Shown here piece after piece: positions 25,895-34,574 of a stretch of DNA of 64,000 nucleotides (within the stretch, counting starts at the first letter, position 1; every line of letters starts with the position of its first letter). The stretch is from positions 1,595,051 to 1,659,050 of the forward strand of contig NZ_LT629731.1 in NCBI RefSeq assembly GCF_900104575.1. The letters are read 5' to 3'. This stretch comes from Bacillus tuaregi. Its GTDB lineage: Bacteria > Bacillota > Bacilli > Bacillales > Cytobacillaceae. The position numbers and the translations under genes are program-made. Under the pieces are notes generated by a model. That model was not told where the DNA came from, searched no databases, and saw only the letters and a program-made list of their open reading frames with translations.

Positions 25895-26779
25895 ATGAAT
25901 GTCATTGAAATCAACCATCTTACCAAAACCTATGGCAAGTCAAGAGGGATTACGGATGTCAGCTTTACTGTTGAAGAAGGTGAGATTTTCGGATTTATAG
26001 GTCCAAACGGTGCCGGAAAATCAACAACCATTCGTACGTTACTATCGTTGATTTACCCTACAAGCGGAAGTGCCAAGATATTTGGAAAGGATTGTGTTAA
26101 ATACGCTCCTGAAATCAAAAAGCAAATCGGTTATTTGCCTTCAGAGGTTTTTTACTATGACAATATGAAGGTGATGGATCTCTTAAAATATTCGGCTAGC
26201 TTTTATAAAAAAGACTGCACCAGAAGAATTAAAGAATTAGCAGAAATCATGGACCTTGATCTAACGAAAAAAATTGATGATTTATCCTTAGGAAATAAAA
26301 AGAAGGTCGGAATTGTCCAAGGTCTGCTTCATGAGCCAAAACTGATTATTCTTGATGAACCGACAAGCGGATTAGATCCTTTAATGCAACAGAAGTTCTT
26401 TGATTTACTAGAACAGGAGAATCAAAAGGGAGCAACGATTTTATTTTCCTCCCATATTTTAAGCGAGGTCCAACGGCTTTGTAATCGCGTGGCCATCATT
26501 AAAGAGGGGAAAATCGTTACGGTTGAAAAAATTAAAACCTTACAGGAAAACAACTACAAAAAGTTTAAAATTGAAACCTCTCATAAGGTGGACCTAAACA
26601 TCTTTCAGCTACCAGGCGTGACGAAGCTGGAAGGGGAGGGCAATACCATTAGCTTTTTGTTTAAGGGCAACCTGAATACGGTACTAAAAAAGCTCTCTGA
26701 AATCACTATTGCTAATCTCTGGATAGAAGAGCCAGACCTTGAAGAAATCTTCCTGCATTACTATGAAAAGGAGGCATAA
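25895..26779 (+). CDS. ABC transporter ATP-binding protein (exporter)
   Basis: 294 residues. Walker A is GPNGAGKST (about residue 38), signature LSLGNKKKVGIVQGLLHEP, Walker B LIILDEPTSGLDPL, and H-loop ILFSSHILSEVQR. The variant signature (LSLGN instead of LSGGQ) is common in this ABC-2 subfamily. About 80 residues of C-terminal extension follow. It energises the two permeases encoded next. GGGAGG precedes ATG 25895 by nine bases. Confidence 0.9.
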   Translation: MNVIEINHLTKTYGKSRGITDVSFTVEEGEIFGFIGPNGAGKSTTIRTLLSLIYPTSGSAKIFGKDCVKYAPEIKKQIGYLPSEVFYYDNMKVMDLLKYSASFYKKDCTRRIKELAEIMDLDLTKKIDDLSLGNKKKVGIVQGLLHEPKLIILDEPTSGLDPLMQQKFFDLLEQENQKGATILFSSHILSEVQRLCNRVAIIKEGKIVTVEKIKTLQENNYKKFKIETSHKVDLNIFQLPGVTKLEGEGNTISFLFKGNLNTVLKKLSEITIANLWIEEPDLEEIFLHYYEKEA

Positions 26780-26783
26780 AACA

Positions 26784-27572
26784 ATGAATATGTTCCTGCA
26801 TGAATTATGGGCCAATCGGAAATCAACCATGATCTGGACGATTTCCATCATCCTGATCTCTGCACTATACATGTCGTTTTATCCATCCTTTGCCAAGGAT
26901 GCAGAGGAATTTAGAAGAATCATGGCGGGCTTTCCTGCACCGGTGCGAGACTTGTTGGGTCTAAACCTATCCAATTTGTTTACGATTCTTGGTTACTATT
27001 CCTTTACATTAACGTTTATTACACTTTGTGGCGCCATCCAAGCTATGAATCTCGGAACCTCGATTATCAGTAAGGAGGTACGAGAAAAAACAGCTGATTT
27101 TTTGTTAACAAAACCAGTCTCAAGGACGGCTGTGATCACAGCGAAGCTTTTGGCTGCTCTGACATCGCTTTTCATTACGAATATCGTCTATTTAGTCTTT
27201 GCCATGGTCATGGCATTCCAGGTTAAAACCGATGATTTTAGCTATTCTGTTTTAATTAAGCTTTCACTTACAGTGCTTTTTATACAATTGATATTTCTGG
27301 CCCTTGGTTTTCTTATTTCGGTTATTGTACCGAAACTTAAATCTGTACTTCCAGTCTCGCTTGGCACTGTATTTGCTTTTTATTTTCTCGGAATGTTTAG
27401 TGATGAAGCCTCAAAGCGATTTTTATCGCCATTTAAATATTTTGATTACAAATATATTATTAAGCACGGAAGCTATGAAGCAGCTTTTTTAATCACAATT
27501 GGAGTTTTTTTCATAGCTTCGATCATGGCCAGCTATCTGATTTATAAGAAAAAGGATATCCATTCTGTTTAA
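26784..27572 (+). CDS. ABC-2 type permease, first copy
   Basis: 262 residues from ATG 26784, nine bases after AGGAGG; an ATG at 26739 lies inside the ATPase gene. Six membrane helices, with the conserved cytoplasmic segment LGTSIISKEVREKTADFLLTKPVSRTAVITAKLLAAL, typical of ABC-2 export permeases. It starts just 4 bases after the ATPase gene. It is a paralogue of the next gene and probably pairs with it as a heterodimer. Confidence 0.85.
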   Translation: MNMFLHELWANRKSTMIWTISIILISALYMSFYPSFAKDAEEFRRIMAGFPAPVRDLLGLNLSNLFTILGYYSFTLTFITLCGAIQAMNLGTSIISKEVREKTADFLLTKPVSRTAVITAKLLAALTSLFITNIVYLVFAMVMAFQVKTDDFSYSVLIKLSLTVLFIQLIFLALGFLISVIVPKLKSVLPVSLGTVFAFYFLGMFSDEASKRFLSPFKYFDYKYIIKHGSYEAAFLITIGVFFIASIMASYLIYKKKDIHSV

Positions 27573-27611
27573 GAATAGCTTATGAATTATGAGCTAATGG
27601 AGGATTATGAC

Positions 27612-28412
27612 ATGAATATCTTTTTAAAAGAATTGAAATCCTTGAGGAAATCGTTGATTATTTGGAGTATTGGTTCCATTTTAATGGTTGTATCGGGAAT
27701 GGGGAAATACGACGTCTATGCATCCCAAGGGCAATCGATTAATGAGATGCTAAGGGGCATACCAAAATCGTTAAGAGCGGTATTAGGCTTTAGTGAGGTC
27801 GATGTATCAACACTCAGCGGCTATTATTCGATTTTATTTATTTACTTATTATTAATGGCAACCATTCATGCTGTTATGCTTGGAGCTAATATCATTGCCA
27901 AAGAGGAGTGTGACAAAACGTCTGAATTCCTGTTTGTTAAGCCTGTTTCAAGAAACAGCATTGTGACAGCCAAACTGTTGGCAGCCCTAACGAATATCAT
28001 CATCTTTAATCTCGTTACCGCGGGCTCGTTGTTGATTATTTTAAGTCAGTATCATACCAATGGCGAGAATGTAAATGAAATGGTTGTTAGCACCATGGTT
28101 GGTATGCTGCTTTTACAGCTGTTATTCATGGTCATTGGCAGTGCACTTGCCTCTGTGAAAAAGAAACCTAAAACAGCAGCGTCCCAAGCATCAGGTGTTC
28201 TTTTGTTAACCTATCTCATTTCTGTTCTAATTGATTTAAACGAAAACCTGGAAGGTCTTAAATATGTAACACCCTTTAAATATTTCGAGGCTAAAAACGT
28301 TATCCTGGGCAACGGACTGGAGCCCATCTATATGGTCCTCACTAGCATCCTCATCATTGGATTCACTATTGTGACTTATATCTTCTTTAAAAAACGAGAC
28401 TTAAATGTATGA
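27612..28412 (+). CDS. ABC-2 type permease, second copy
   Basis: 266 residues from ATG 27612, eight bases after GGAGG. Six membrane helices and the same core as its neighbour (LGANIIAKEECDKTSEFLFVKPVSRNSIVTAKLLAAL), showing a tandem duplication. With the TetR and ATPase genes it completes a self-regulated exporter operon, likely for a hydrophobic toxin, antibiotic or lipid. The cargo is not evident. Confidence 0.85.
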   Translation: MNIFLKELKSLRKSLIIWSIGSILMVVSGMGKYDVYASQGQSINEMLRGIPKSLRAVLGFSEVDVSTLSGYYSILFIYLLLMATIHAVMLGANIIAKEECDKTSEFLFVKPVSRNSIVTAKLLAALTNIIIFNLVTAGSLLIILSQYHTNGENVNEMVVSTMVGMLLLQLLFMVIGSALASVKKKPKTAASQASGVLLLTYLISVLIDLNENLEGLKYVTPFKYFEAKNVILGNGLEPIYMVLTSILIIGFTIVTYIFFKKRDLNV

Positions 28413-28460
28413 AGCAAAAAACGGGATGTCTGTTTATAGCAGACATCCCGTTTTTTGCTT
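28412..28460 (+). terminator. Rho-independent terminator of the exporter operon
   Basis: A 21-base perfect stem (AAGCAAAAAACGGGATGTCTG with its complement) around TTTATAG. Confidence 0.92.
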
Positions 28461-28686
28461 GAAGTGGTCGAAAAATAACAAAAAGTTTATATTATTTCAA
28501 AAAATTTCAAATTAACAGTAGAAATCATTTTTATTCTGTTATATAATTTCAATAACCTTAATAAGTTGTACTATAACAATCAAACAGATAAATAAAAATA
28601 AAGTTGATGTATAACAGTTGCCAATACGTTCAAAGTAACTAGAGGTAAGGGACAAAATCATTCGATATAAAAAGGGGAAATGTAAG

Positions 28687-29010
28687 ATGACAAAAACTGA
28701 ATCAATTGCTCGTAGAATATTAGGATGGAAGTTAAATAGATGGGATAGATGGTATGATTACGAAAAAGGAATCTTTATCAATTACACAGATTTTCAACCA
28801 GAACAAGACTTAGGCCATGCCATGCTAATCGTAGAAAAACTAGAAAAAGCTGGCTATCGATTTGCGAGAAAAAGTAATTCAGAGGTTTACTTTAATAATG
28901 TTTCAGCTACAGGAGATACACTGGCAGAAGCTATTACCAACGCTGCCTACAATATCATTGAGCTCAACTCCGTTGAGGATACAAGTGACGTCTGGGCGCA
29001 GCTTTGCTAA
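28687..29010 (+). CDS. Phage ABA-sandwich-like small protein
   Basis: 107 residues. ARRILGWKLNRWDRWYDYEKGIFI, then QDLGHAMLIVEKLEKAGYRF and GDTLAEAITNAAYNIIEL match the small Bacillus/phage proteins described as ABA sandwich domain (BC1872-like), as I recall it. Such genes are usually of phage origin, but nothing else phage-like is nearby, so this is probably a domesticated or stranded gene. AAAGGGGAAATGTAAG precedes ATG 28687. Function unknown. Confidence 0.6.
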   Translation: MTKTESIARRILGWKLNRWDRWYDYEKGIFINYTDFQPEQDLGHAMLIVEKLEKAGYRFARKSNSEVYFNNVSATGDTLAEAITNAAYNIIELNSVEDTSDVWAQLC

Positions 29011-29076
29011 TCCAAGTAAGGGAATGTTCTTAAGCTTCCTCATCACATAAAATACCCAACAATTCTTAAATAGACA

Positions 29077-29114
29077 AAAAGAAGCTCACCTCGGGGGAAG
29101 TGAGCTTCTTTTTT
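29077..29114 (+). terminator. Rho-independent terminator
   Basis: AAGAAGCTCAC/GTGAGCTTCTT stem followed by TTTT. Confidence 0.9.
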
Positions 29115-29216
29115 GTGTGGTAGAAGGAAATTACAGCCAATTATAGAATAGATGTTTATTAAGATATGTAAATAGTGGACATAGCGTTATGATCAAGCAA
29201 GCAAAGGAGGGGTTAA

Positions 29217-30122
29217 ATGAAAATCGTCATTGCCGGCGGTTCTGGATTCATTGGACAGCAATTAACTGAGCTTTTATGTTCTGAAGGACATTCGGTTGTG
29301 ATACTAACAAGAAGGAAAAAGCCGTCTATCGGTCAGGTTTCCTATATCAATTGGTTAATAGAAGGTGCAGCTCCGGAAAAAGAAATAGAGCAGGCAGATG
29401 CTTTTATTAATTTGGCAGGTGTTTCGATTAATGCTGGAAGATGGAATCAAAGTCATCAAGAACAAATTTATGATAGCCGTATGACCGCAACGGATGAGCT
29501 GTTAAGAATCATTGAAGCTATGCCCAAGAAACCTTCTGTATTCATTAACGCAAGTGCGATAGGTAGGTACCCAGCCTCATTGGATCATGTATACACAGAA
29601 GCATCTACCGACCTAGCTAATGATTTTCTCGCTAGGACAGTAGCAGACTGGGAAAAGAAGGCTCAGAAGGCAGAAAAGTACTCTATTCGCACGGTTTTTG
29701 TGCGATTTGGTGTTGTGCTGGGAAATAGGGGAGGTGCGCTACCATTGATGGTGCTCCCATATAAATTGCTTCTAGGTGGAACTGTTGGTTCTGGAAAACA
29801 ATGGGTTTCCTGGATTCATGTGAAGGATGTGGTACGCTCGATTCTCTTTGCCCTAGAGCATGACAATGTTAGAGGACCTGTTAATATCACGGCACCTTCG
29901 CCAATCCGCATGGAACAGTTCGGTCAGACAATTGGCCATGTTTTACAGCGTCCCCATTGGTTTCCTGTTCCTTCTTTTATCATGAAGATTGTTCTAGGGC
30001 GGAAAAGTGCACTGGTGCTGGAAGGGCAGCAGGTGATACCTGAAGTACTAATGAAGGAAGGGTTTGAATTTATGTATCCGTCCCTTCACGTTGCTTTAGA
30101 AGACTTACTTTTAAAACAATAG
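29217..30122 (+). CDS. yfhF: TIGR01777-type sugar-nucleotide epimerase-like protein (YfhF-like)
   Basis: 301 residues of the extended short-chain dehydrogenase type. The NAD(P) loop is MKIVIAGGSGFIGQQLTELL. Further motifs are INLAGVSINAGRW, SAIGRYP (modified active site) and RTVADWEKKAQ, and it ends with the DUF1731-like tail MEQFGQTIGHVLQRPHWFPVPSFIMKIVLG. Family members bind NADP(H); the reaction is not established. GGAGGGG precedes ATG 29217. Monocistronic. Confidence 0.85.
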   Translation: MKIVIAGGSGFIGQQLTELLCSEGHSVVILTRRKKPSIGQVSYINWLIEGAAPEKEIEQADAFINLAGVSINAGRWNQSHQEQIYDSRMTATDELLRIIEAMPKKPSVFINASAIGRYPASLDHVYTEASTDLANDFLARTVADWEKKAQKAEKYSIRTVFVRFGVVLGNRGGALPLMVLPYKLLLGGTVGSGKQWVSWIHVKDVVRSILFALEHDNVRGPVNITAPSPIRMEQFGQTIGHVLQRPHWFPVPSFIMKIVLGRKSALVLEGQQVIPEVLMKEGFEFMYPSLHVALEDLLLKQ

Positions 30123-30216
30123 GCTGTACAAACTTTTCGCCAATTAGAAATAATGAATAATCCCTTATTCAAAAGTGAATCTTATAAGAGAAGAAAGATG
30201 GATAAGGAGAAGAAGC

Positions 30217-30447
30217 GTGGAAACATACGAAATACACAATATGATCATCGACGATGATTTTGATGGTGAAGAATACGTGACAGCAGACTTTACCCACGAA
30301 AACCAAATTTACAGTATTACCTTCAGAAAAGCAGACCTAGAAATTATAAATTGTTGGGAATTTCAGGGAGATGGAACCTCTTTACCAGCTAACCTATCTG
30401 AAACCATTATTGAATCCATTAGAGAGGATGTAAAAAAGAGAATCTGA
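30217..30447 (+). CDS. Small hypothetical protein
   Basis: 76 residues from GTG 30217, seven bases after AAGGAG; an upstream in-frame ATG (30175) has no site. Acidic and soluble (METYEIHNMIIDDDFDGEEYVTADF), with a beta-rich middle and a helical end. No family recognised. It is closed by a very strong terminator. Confidence 0.55.
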   Translation: METYEIHNMIIDDDFDGEEYVTADFTHENQIYSITFRKADLEIINCWEFQGDGTSLPANLSETIIESIREDVKKRI

Positions 30448-30450
30448 TTT

Positions 30451-30507
30451 AGAAGAAGCACAGGGACGGATCCATTGGAAGCAATGGACCCGTCCCTGTG
30501 CTTCTTT
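30451..30507 (+). terminator. Very long rho-independent terminator
   Basis: Near-perfect stem AGAAGCACAGGGACGG...CCGTCCCTGTGCTTCT with inner CCATTG/CAATGG and loop GAAG, then TT. Its perfection is unusual and may mark a palindromic insertion. Confidence 0.85.
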
Positions 30508-30561
30508 AAGACAAAATGGTTGTGCTTATGGTAAGATGTGCCATAAGGGGTGAATAAGTAG

Positions 30562-31317
30562 ATGATGCTGGATTATGAAACTCAATATATAAAGCGTGTT
30601 ACTCTGAATGAAGATAGGATTTCTACATATAATCAATTTCCGCTAAACTTACCTGTTATGAAAAATTTCCATGACATTCTCTTTCATCCAAATGTAACCT
30701 ATATTGTGGGTGAAAATGGCATGGGAAAATCAACTTTGCTTGAGGGAATCGCCATTTCATTAGGCTTTAATCCAGAGGGCGGGTCATTAAATTTTAATTT
30801 TTCAAGTTATGATTCTCATTCAAATTTAGACCAGTTTCTACGCATTGCCAAAGGGGTATATCGAGCAGAGGATCAATTTTTCTTTCGAGCAGAATCCTTC
30901 TATAATTTAGCAACCAATATCGAGGAATTAGACAGGGAGCCTAGCATTGGCGGGAGAATTATTGATCGTTTTGGAGGGGAATCATTACACCAGCAATCAC
31001 ATGGAGAGGCTTTTTTCTCTGCTTTTATCGAAAGGTTTCAGGGTAGGGGGCTGTATATTTTGGACGAGCCAGAAGCAGCACTTTCTCCGCTACGACAGCT
31101 ATCGATGCTAGCGAGAATTCATGAGCTTGTGAATCAAGAGTCACAGTTCATTATCTCAACGCATTCTCCGATTATTATGGCCTACCCACAGGCAAAAATA
31201 CTACAGCTGACCGAAGAGGGGATTATGGAAACAATCCTTGAAGACACAAATCATTATCGGATGATGAAGCAATTCTTTGATGATAAAGAACGGATATTGC
31301 ACCATTTGTTTCAATAA
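30562..31317 (+). CDS. AAA/ABC-type ATP-binding protein
   Basis: 251 residues. Walker A is VGENGMGKSTLLE (about residue 50), the degenerate signature SHGEAFFSAF, Walker B GLYILDEPEAALSP, and the switch His in IISTHSPIIMAYP. This is the stand-alone ATPase class related to SMC/OLD-like and YbjD-type proteins (AAA_21), without a transporter partner. Role unknown; often linked to DNA or tRNA damage systems. GGGGTG precedes ATG 30562. Monocistronic. Confidence 0.75.
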   Translation: MMLDYETQYIKRVTLNEDRISTYNQFPLNLPVMKNFHDILFHPNVTYIVGENGMGKSTLLEGIAISLGFNPEGGSLNFNFSSYDSHSNLDQFLRIAKGVYRAEDQFFFRAESFYNLATNIEELDREPSIGGRIIDRFGGESLHQQSHGEAFFSAFIERFQGRGLYILDEPEAALSPLRQLSMLARIHELVNQESQFIISTHSPIIMAYPQAKILQLTEEGIMETILEDTNHYRMMKQFFDDKERILHHLFQ

Positions 31318-31320
31318 AAT

Positions 31321-31360
31321 GACCAAGCCCTGCAAACAATGATTGCTGCAGGGCTTGGTC
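31321..31360 (-). terminator. Terminator of the YocH-like gene
   Basis: GACCAAGCCCTGCA/TGCAGGGCTTGGTC stem; on the minus strand it is followed by ATTTTATT. Confidence 0.7.
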
Positions 31361-31392
31361 AGAAAATATTGGTCATCATATGGAGTAACTAA

Positions 31393-32181
31393 TTAATCAA
31401 GAATCGTTACTTTTACTTCCTTTCTTCCCCATTGAAGAGCATCCTGATGATCTTTAACGTACACATCAATTTCATTTCCATCGATGGCTCCGCCGATATC
31501 CTCAGCAGTTGCAAAGCCATAGCCCTCCACATGAACCTTTGAGCCTAGAGGAATGACAGCCGGGTCAACAGCAATGACCTTTGCATCGGGGTTCGTCTTT
31601 AAGTCAACACCTGTTTTGGTGATGCCTGAGCAGCCTTCACATTCTGCTGTATAGGCTGTTGCCTCAACCATGATTTCTTTCCCTTGTGGTTCAGGTTCTG
31701 CCATAACCTCGGCCTGCACCACTGGTTCTGTTGTTGCTGCTTGTTCCGGAGCTGGTTTCGGAGCATTTTCTACGGTTGAATTAGCTTCCGATACAGCTTT
31801 TTCTGTCACGTATTCCTCTAGTTTTTCTGCTGTATGAATCTTTAAATCTAATCCAGGATGGATAAGATCAGAAGAGAGCTCATTCCATTTCTTTATATCA
31901 TCAACTGATACGCCATACATTTGTGAAATATCCCATAGTGTATCTCCCTTTGTTACAAGCAATTGAATAATCGGAGATACCTCAAGAAGATCATCCGGGT
32001 GAATGATATCGCTTGAAAGCTGATTCCATTCTTTTATCGATTCAACAGTAACCTTATTTTCCTGTGCAATCCCCCATAATGTATCCCCTTTTTCTACCAC
32101 AATTTGTTCGGCCTGTACTTGATTTGTTCCTACTAATATAAAAGTTGTTGCGGCAAGAGCCGATAACCATTTACGTTTCAA
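31393..32181 (-). CDS. yocH: Secreted LysM and 3D-domain cell-wall protein (YocH-like)
   Basis: About 262 residues from TTG 32181, seven bases after GGGGG, giving an ordinary signal peptide (KRKWLSALAATTFILVGTNQVQA). Two LysM repeats (VEKGDTLWGIAQENKV...; VTKGDTLWDISQMYGV...) bind peptidoglycan. A Pro/Glu-rich linker and a C-terminal 3D domain follow (VEATAYTAECEGCSG..., DIGGAIDGNEIDVYV, with three conserved Asp). YocH-type proteins are muralytic enzymes, and in B. subtilis yocH is a WalR target; I did not find a clear WalR box. Confidence 0.88.
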   Translation of the reverse strand: MKRKWLSALAATTFILVGTNQVQAEQIVVEKGDTLWGIAQENKVTVESIKEWNQLSSDIIHPDDLLEVSPIIQLLVTKGDTLWDISQMYGVSVDDIKKWNELSSDLIHPGLDLKIHTAEKLEEYVTEKAVSEANSTVENAPKPAPEQAATTEPVVQAEVMAEPEPQGKEIMVEATAYTAECEGCSGITKTGVDLKTNPDAKVIAVDPAVIPLGSKVHVEGYGFATAEDIGGAIDGNEIDVYVKDHQDALQWGRKEVKVTILD

Positions 32182-32376
32182 TTTTTTTACCCCCATAGTT
32201 GTTCTGTTCGTATTGATGTGTCTTATCGTAACATAGGATGTTTACAGGAAAAGGACAGGGAGATATTAATTAGATAACGAACATAACAGAGGGATAACAT
32301 GATGTAACAATCGCTATTAGATACAAGAGTCTTGTAATGTGAGGAAGAGTAGGGTAATAGAAGGTGGTTAACTATG

Positions 32377-32406
32377 TAAAAAAATGCTTCTATATAATAG
32401 AAGCAT
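32377..32406 (-). terminator. Terminator of the UvrC-like gene
   Basis: On the minus strand TGCTTCTA/TAGAAGCA is followed by TTTTTTTAC. Confidence 0.8.
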
Positions 32407-32432
32407 GTAGTAGTTCAATCGGTTTGTGGTAT

Positions 32433-33512
32433 TCAATACTCATCCTGTGAAATGATTGAAAATAATTGACGAAGCTGATCTTTAATAGCATCCTCAGACT
32501 GATGTAATGCTTCTGAAATAATTGCATAATGGTTATTGTTTTTTAGATAATTATAGATTATTTGGGCTGAATCCACTTCGTCACGGCTAAGCTTTGCTGA
32601 AGGATACGGTGTCTGGAAATACTCGATGAGGTCCTTTGATAAATCTGTCCATAGATGATCTTCCTGTTCCTTGTTAACGGAATACATCCTACTATATAGT
32701 ATTTGATTCCGTTTAATAAGAAAGAGTTTATAGCAGCCTTCTCCTATCGACTCCATCGTGACAATAGAATGATCTTCCTCGGTAAACTCGATCATTCTTT
32801 CCTTATGCACCAAAGTATTCAAATACTTCATTACATTTCTATACTTGGCTGCAGTTTCAAATTCGAAGTTGTTCGCTGCAGCATTCATTTTATCTTCCAT
32901 TTCCTCAAGTAGAATCCTATCTGTTCCATTTAGTAAGGAAATAAGCTTATCAATGATTGAATGAAACTGATTTAAAGCGGCACCATCCTGGCACATGCCA
33001 ATACATAAGCCAAGGGTGTAATTCAAACAGGGGGAGCTCTGATTGGGATTGCTGCAGTTAATTTTGTAGCAATCCTTAAATCCTTCGATAGCCTTTTCTA
33101 CCGTGCTCTTACTTGTGAATGGACCAAAATACAGCTGCTTTTTATTTTGACTAATAGAATGACTGATTTCAACTCTATGAATCTTTTCATCCATATTAAT
33201 GACAATATACGTATAGGAAAGCGGATTTTTCATAAGTTTATTAAAATAAGGCTTTATCTCTTTTATTAATTGACACTCTAGCATAAAAGCTTCAAATTCT
33301 GTATCCGTTTCGATAATTTCTATATCCTTTACCGTTTTAACCAGCCTTTCAATTTTACGGGAATGGGCTTTGGAGTGATAGAAATAGGATTGCACCCTGC
33401 TTTTTAAATTTTTTGATTTACCGACATAGATAATACCGCCCTGAGCATCCTTCATCAGATAGACTCCAGCTGTTGAGGGAAGCTTTTTGACTTTATCGTT
33501 AAGAGGATTCAA
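32433..33512 (-). CDS. UvrC-like GIY-YIG protein without the second nuclease half
   Basis: 360 residues from TTG 33512, six bases after GAGGTGG; upstream codons lack a site. The GIY-YIG nuclease is PSTAGVYLMKDAQGGIIYVGKSKNLKSRVQSYF. A UvrC-type Cys cluster CYKINCSNPNQSSPCLN then GLCIGMC follows, and a UVR helix (EEMEDKMNAAANNFEFETAAKYRN). Full UvrC is near 600 residues and carries a C-terminal RNase H-like 5' nuclease and HhH domain; these are missing. It resembles Cho in cutting capacity but keeps the UVR motif. Probably an accessory 3'-incision enzyme. Confidence 0.8.
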   Translation of the reverse strand: MNPLNDKVKKLPSTAGVYLMKDAQGGIIYVGKSKNLKSRVQSYFYHSKAHSRKIERLVKTVKDIEIIETDTEFEAFMLECQLIKEIKPYFNKLMKNPLSYTYIVINMDEKIHRVEISHSISQNKKQLYFGPFTSKSTVEKAIEGFKDCYKINCSNPNQSSPCLNYTLGLCIGMCQDGAALNQFHSIIDKLISLLNGTDRILLEEMEDKMNAAANNFEFETAAKYRNVMKYLNTLVHKERMIEFTEEDHSIVTMESIGEGCYKLFLIKRNQILYSRMYSVNKEQEDHLWTDLSKDLIEYFQTPYPSAKLSRDEVDSAQIIYNYLKNNNHYAIISEALHQSEDAIKDQLRQLFSIISQDEY

Positions 33513-33734
33513 TGAAATCCACCTCGTTTGTTTATGATAAATTGATTTTAACGGAATAGGGTGAAGGGGACAAGAGATGATCTTTATTGCGAATAAAAAA
33601 ATGAAATTAACTGCAGCCATTTATTTAAGCTTATTAGGATAGCTAGAGAGATCCTTGTCCGTGATAAAGGACACAGTAAATTTCTATAGAAAAGCTATTA
33701 TATAGGAAGAAAAGACATCACGGGGGGAACACAG

Positions 33735-34496
33735 ATGGGCAGATATGAGAAAGAACGTAACTTTTTAAAATCAAACTTTCTAGAATTCAAAAAAATAAAA
33801 ACAGACAAGATGAAGGGTGTACCGAAGCCACCTATTGTTAAGCCATATCATATGGATGCAACAATGATTGACCTGCCACAGGTGAGCGAAGAAGTGGTAA
33901 CCAATTCGAATATTTATAAGTGTATGAAGGATAGGAGAAGTACAAGATTCTACAGCCAAGATTCATTGAGCCTAGCGGAGCTGTCCTACTTACTATGGGC
34001 AACACAGGGCATAACCTGCACGAATAAAGCGGGACTTACGCTTCGAACGGTTCCATGCAGCGGTGCAACCCATTCCTTCGAAACCTATTTATTCATCACG
34101 AGGGTGGAAGGCCTGCAAGAGGGAGTTTATCGTTACCTTCCTATCGAGCATAAGCTGTTATTTATGTTCGAATTACGTGAAATGGATCAGAGAATTGATG
34201 ATATTACGTTAGAACAGCCTTTTGTACCTAATTTTGCTAAAAAAGCAGCTGTGGTATTTGCCTGGAGTACAACTCCTTATCGCTCCGAATGGAAGTACGA
34301 TATTTCAGCACATAAAAAAATCCTGATCGACATTGGCCATGTATGTCAAAATCTATATTTAGCCAGTGAATCACTAGGAGCAGGGGCTTGTGCAATTGGA
34401 ATCTATGACCAAAAGCTGATAGATGAAATATTACAATTAGACGGTGAAGAGGAATTTGTTCTATATCTCGCAGCGGTTGGAAAAAAGAAAAATTAG
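33735..34496 (+). CDS. SagB/ThcOx family dehydrogenase (nitroreductase-like)
   Basis: 253 residues. MKDRRSTRFYSQDSLSLAELSYLLWATQGIT is the FMN-binding nitroreductase start, followed by RTVPCSGATHSFETYLFI and IDIGHVCQNLYLASESLGAGACAIG, all SagB-type signatures. Such enzymes oxidise azolines in peptide natural products, but many free-standing members are uncharacterised. No cyclodehydratase or precursor peptide is near, so a natural product role is not supported here. GGGG precedes ATG 33735. Confidence 0.85.
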   Translation: MGRYEKERNFLKSNFLEFKKIKTDKMKGVPKPPIVKPYHMDATMIDLPQVSEEVVTNSNIYKCMKDRRSTRFYSQDSLSLAELSYLLWATQGITCTNKAGLTLRTVPCSGATHSFETYLFITRVEGLQEGVYRYLPIEHKLLFMFELREMDQRIDDITLEQPFVPNFAKKAAVVFAWSTTPYRSEWKYDISAHKKILIDIGHVCQNLYLASESLGAGACAIGIYDQKLIDEILQLDGEEEFVLYLAAVGKKKN

Positions 34497-34513
34497 TTCT
34501 ACTATAATAGGAA

Positions 34514-34546
34514 ACGGACTTACCGGTTGTGGTAAGTCCGTTTTGT
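34514..34546. terminator. Bidirectional terminator
   Basis: ACGGACTTACC/GGTAAGTCCGT stem with TTTTG on one side, between convergent genes. Confidence 0.88.
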
Positions 34547-34574
34547 TAATGAAAGCAATAGAAGTATACAATGC

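Noticed and set aside
33735-34496. Possible azole-peptide (RiPP) cluster around the SagB-like enzyme
   Set aside because: No precursor peptide, cyclodehydratase or transporter gene is adjacent.
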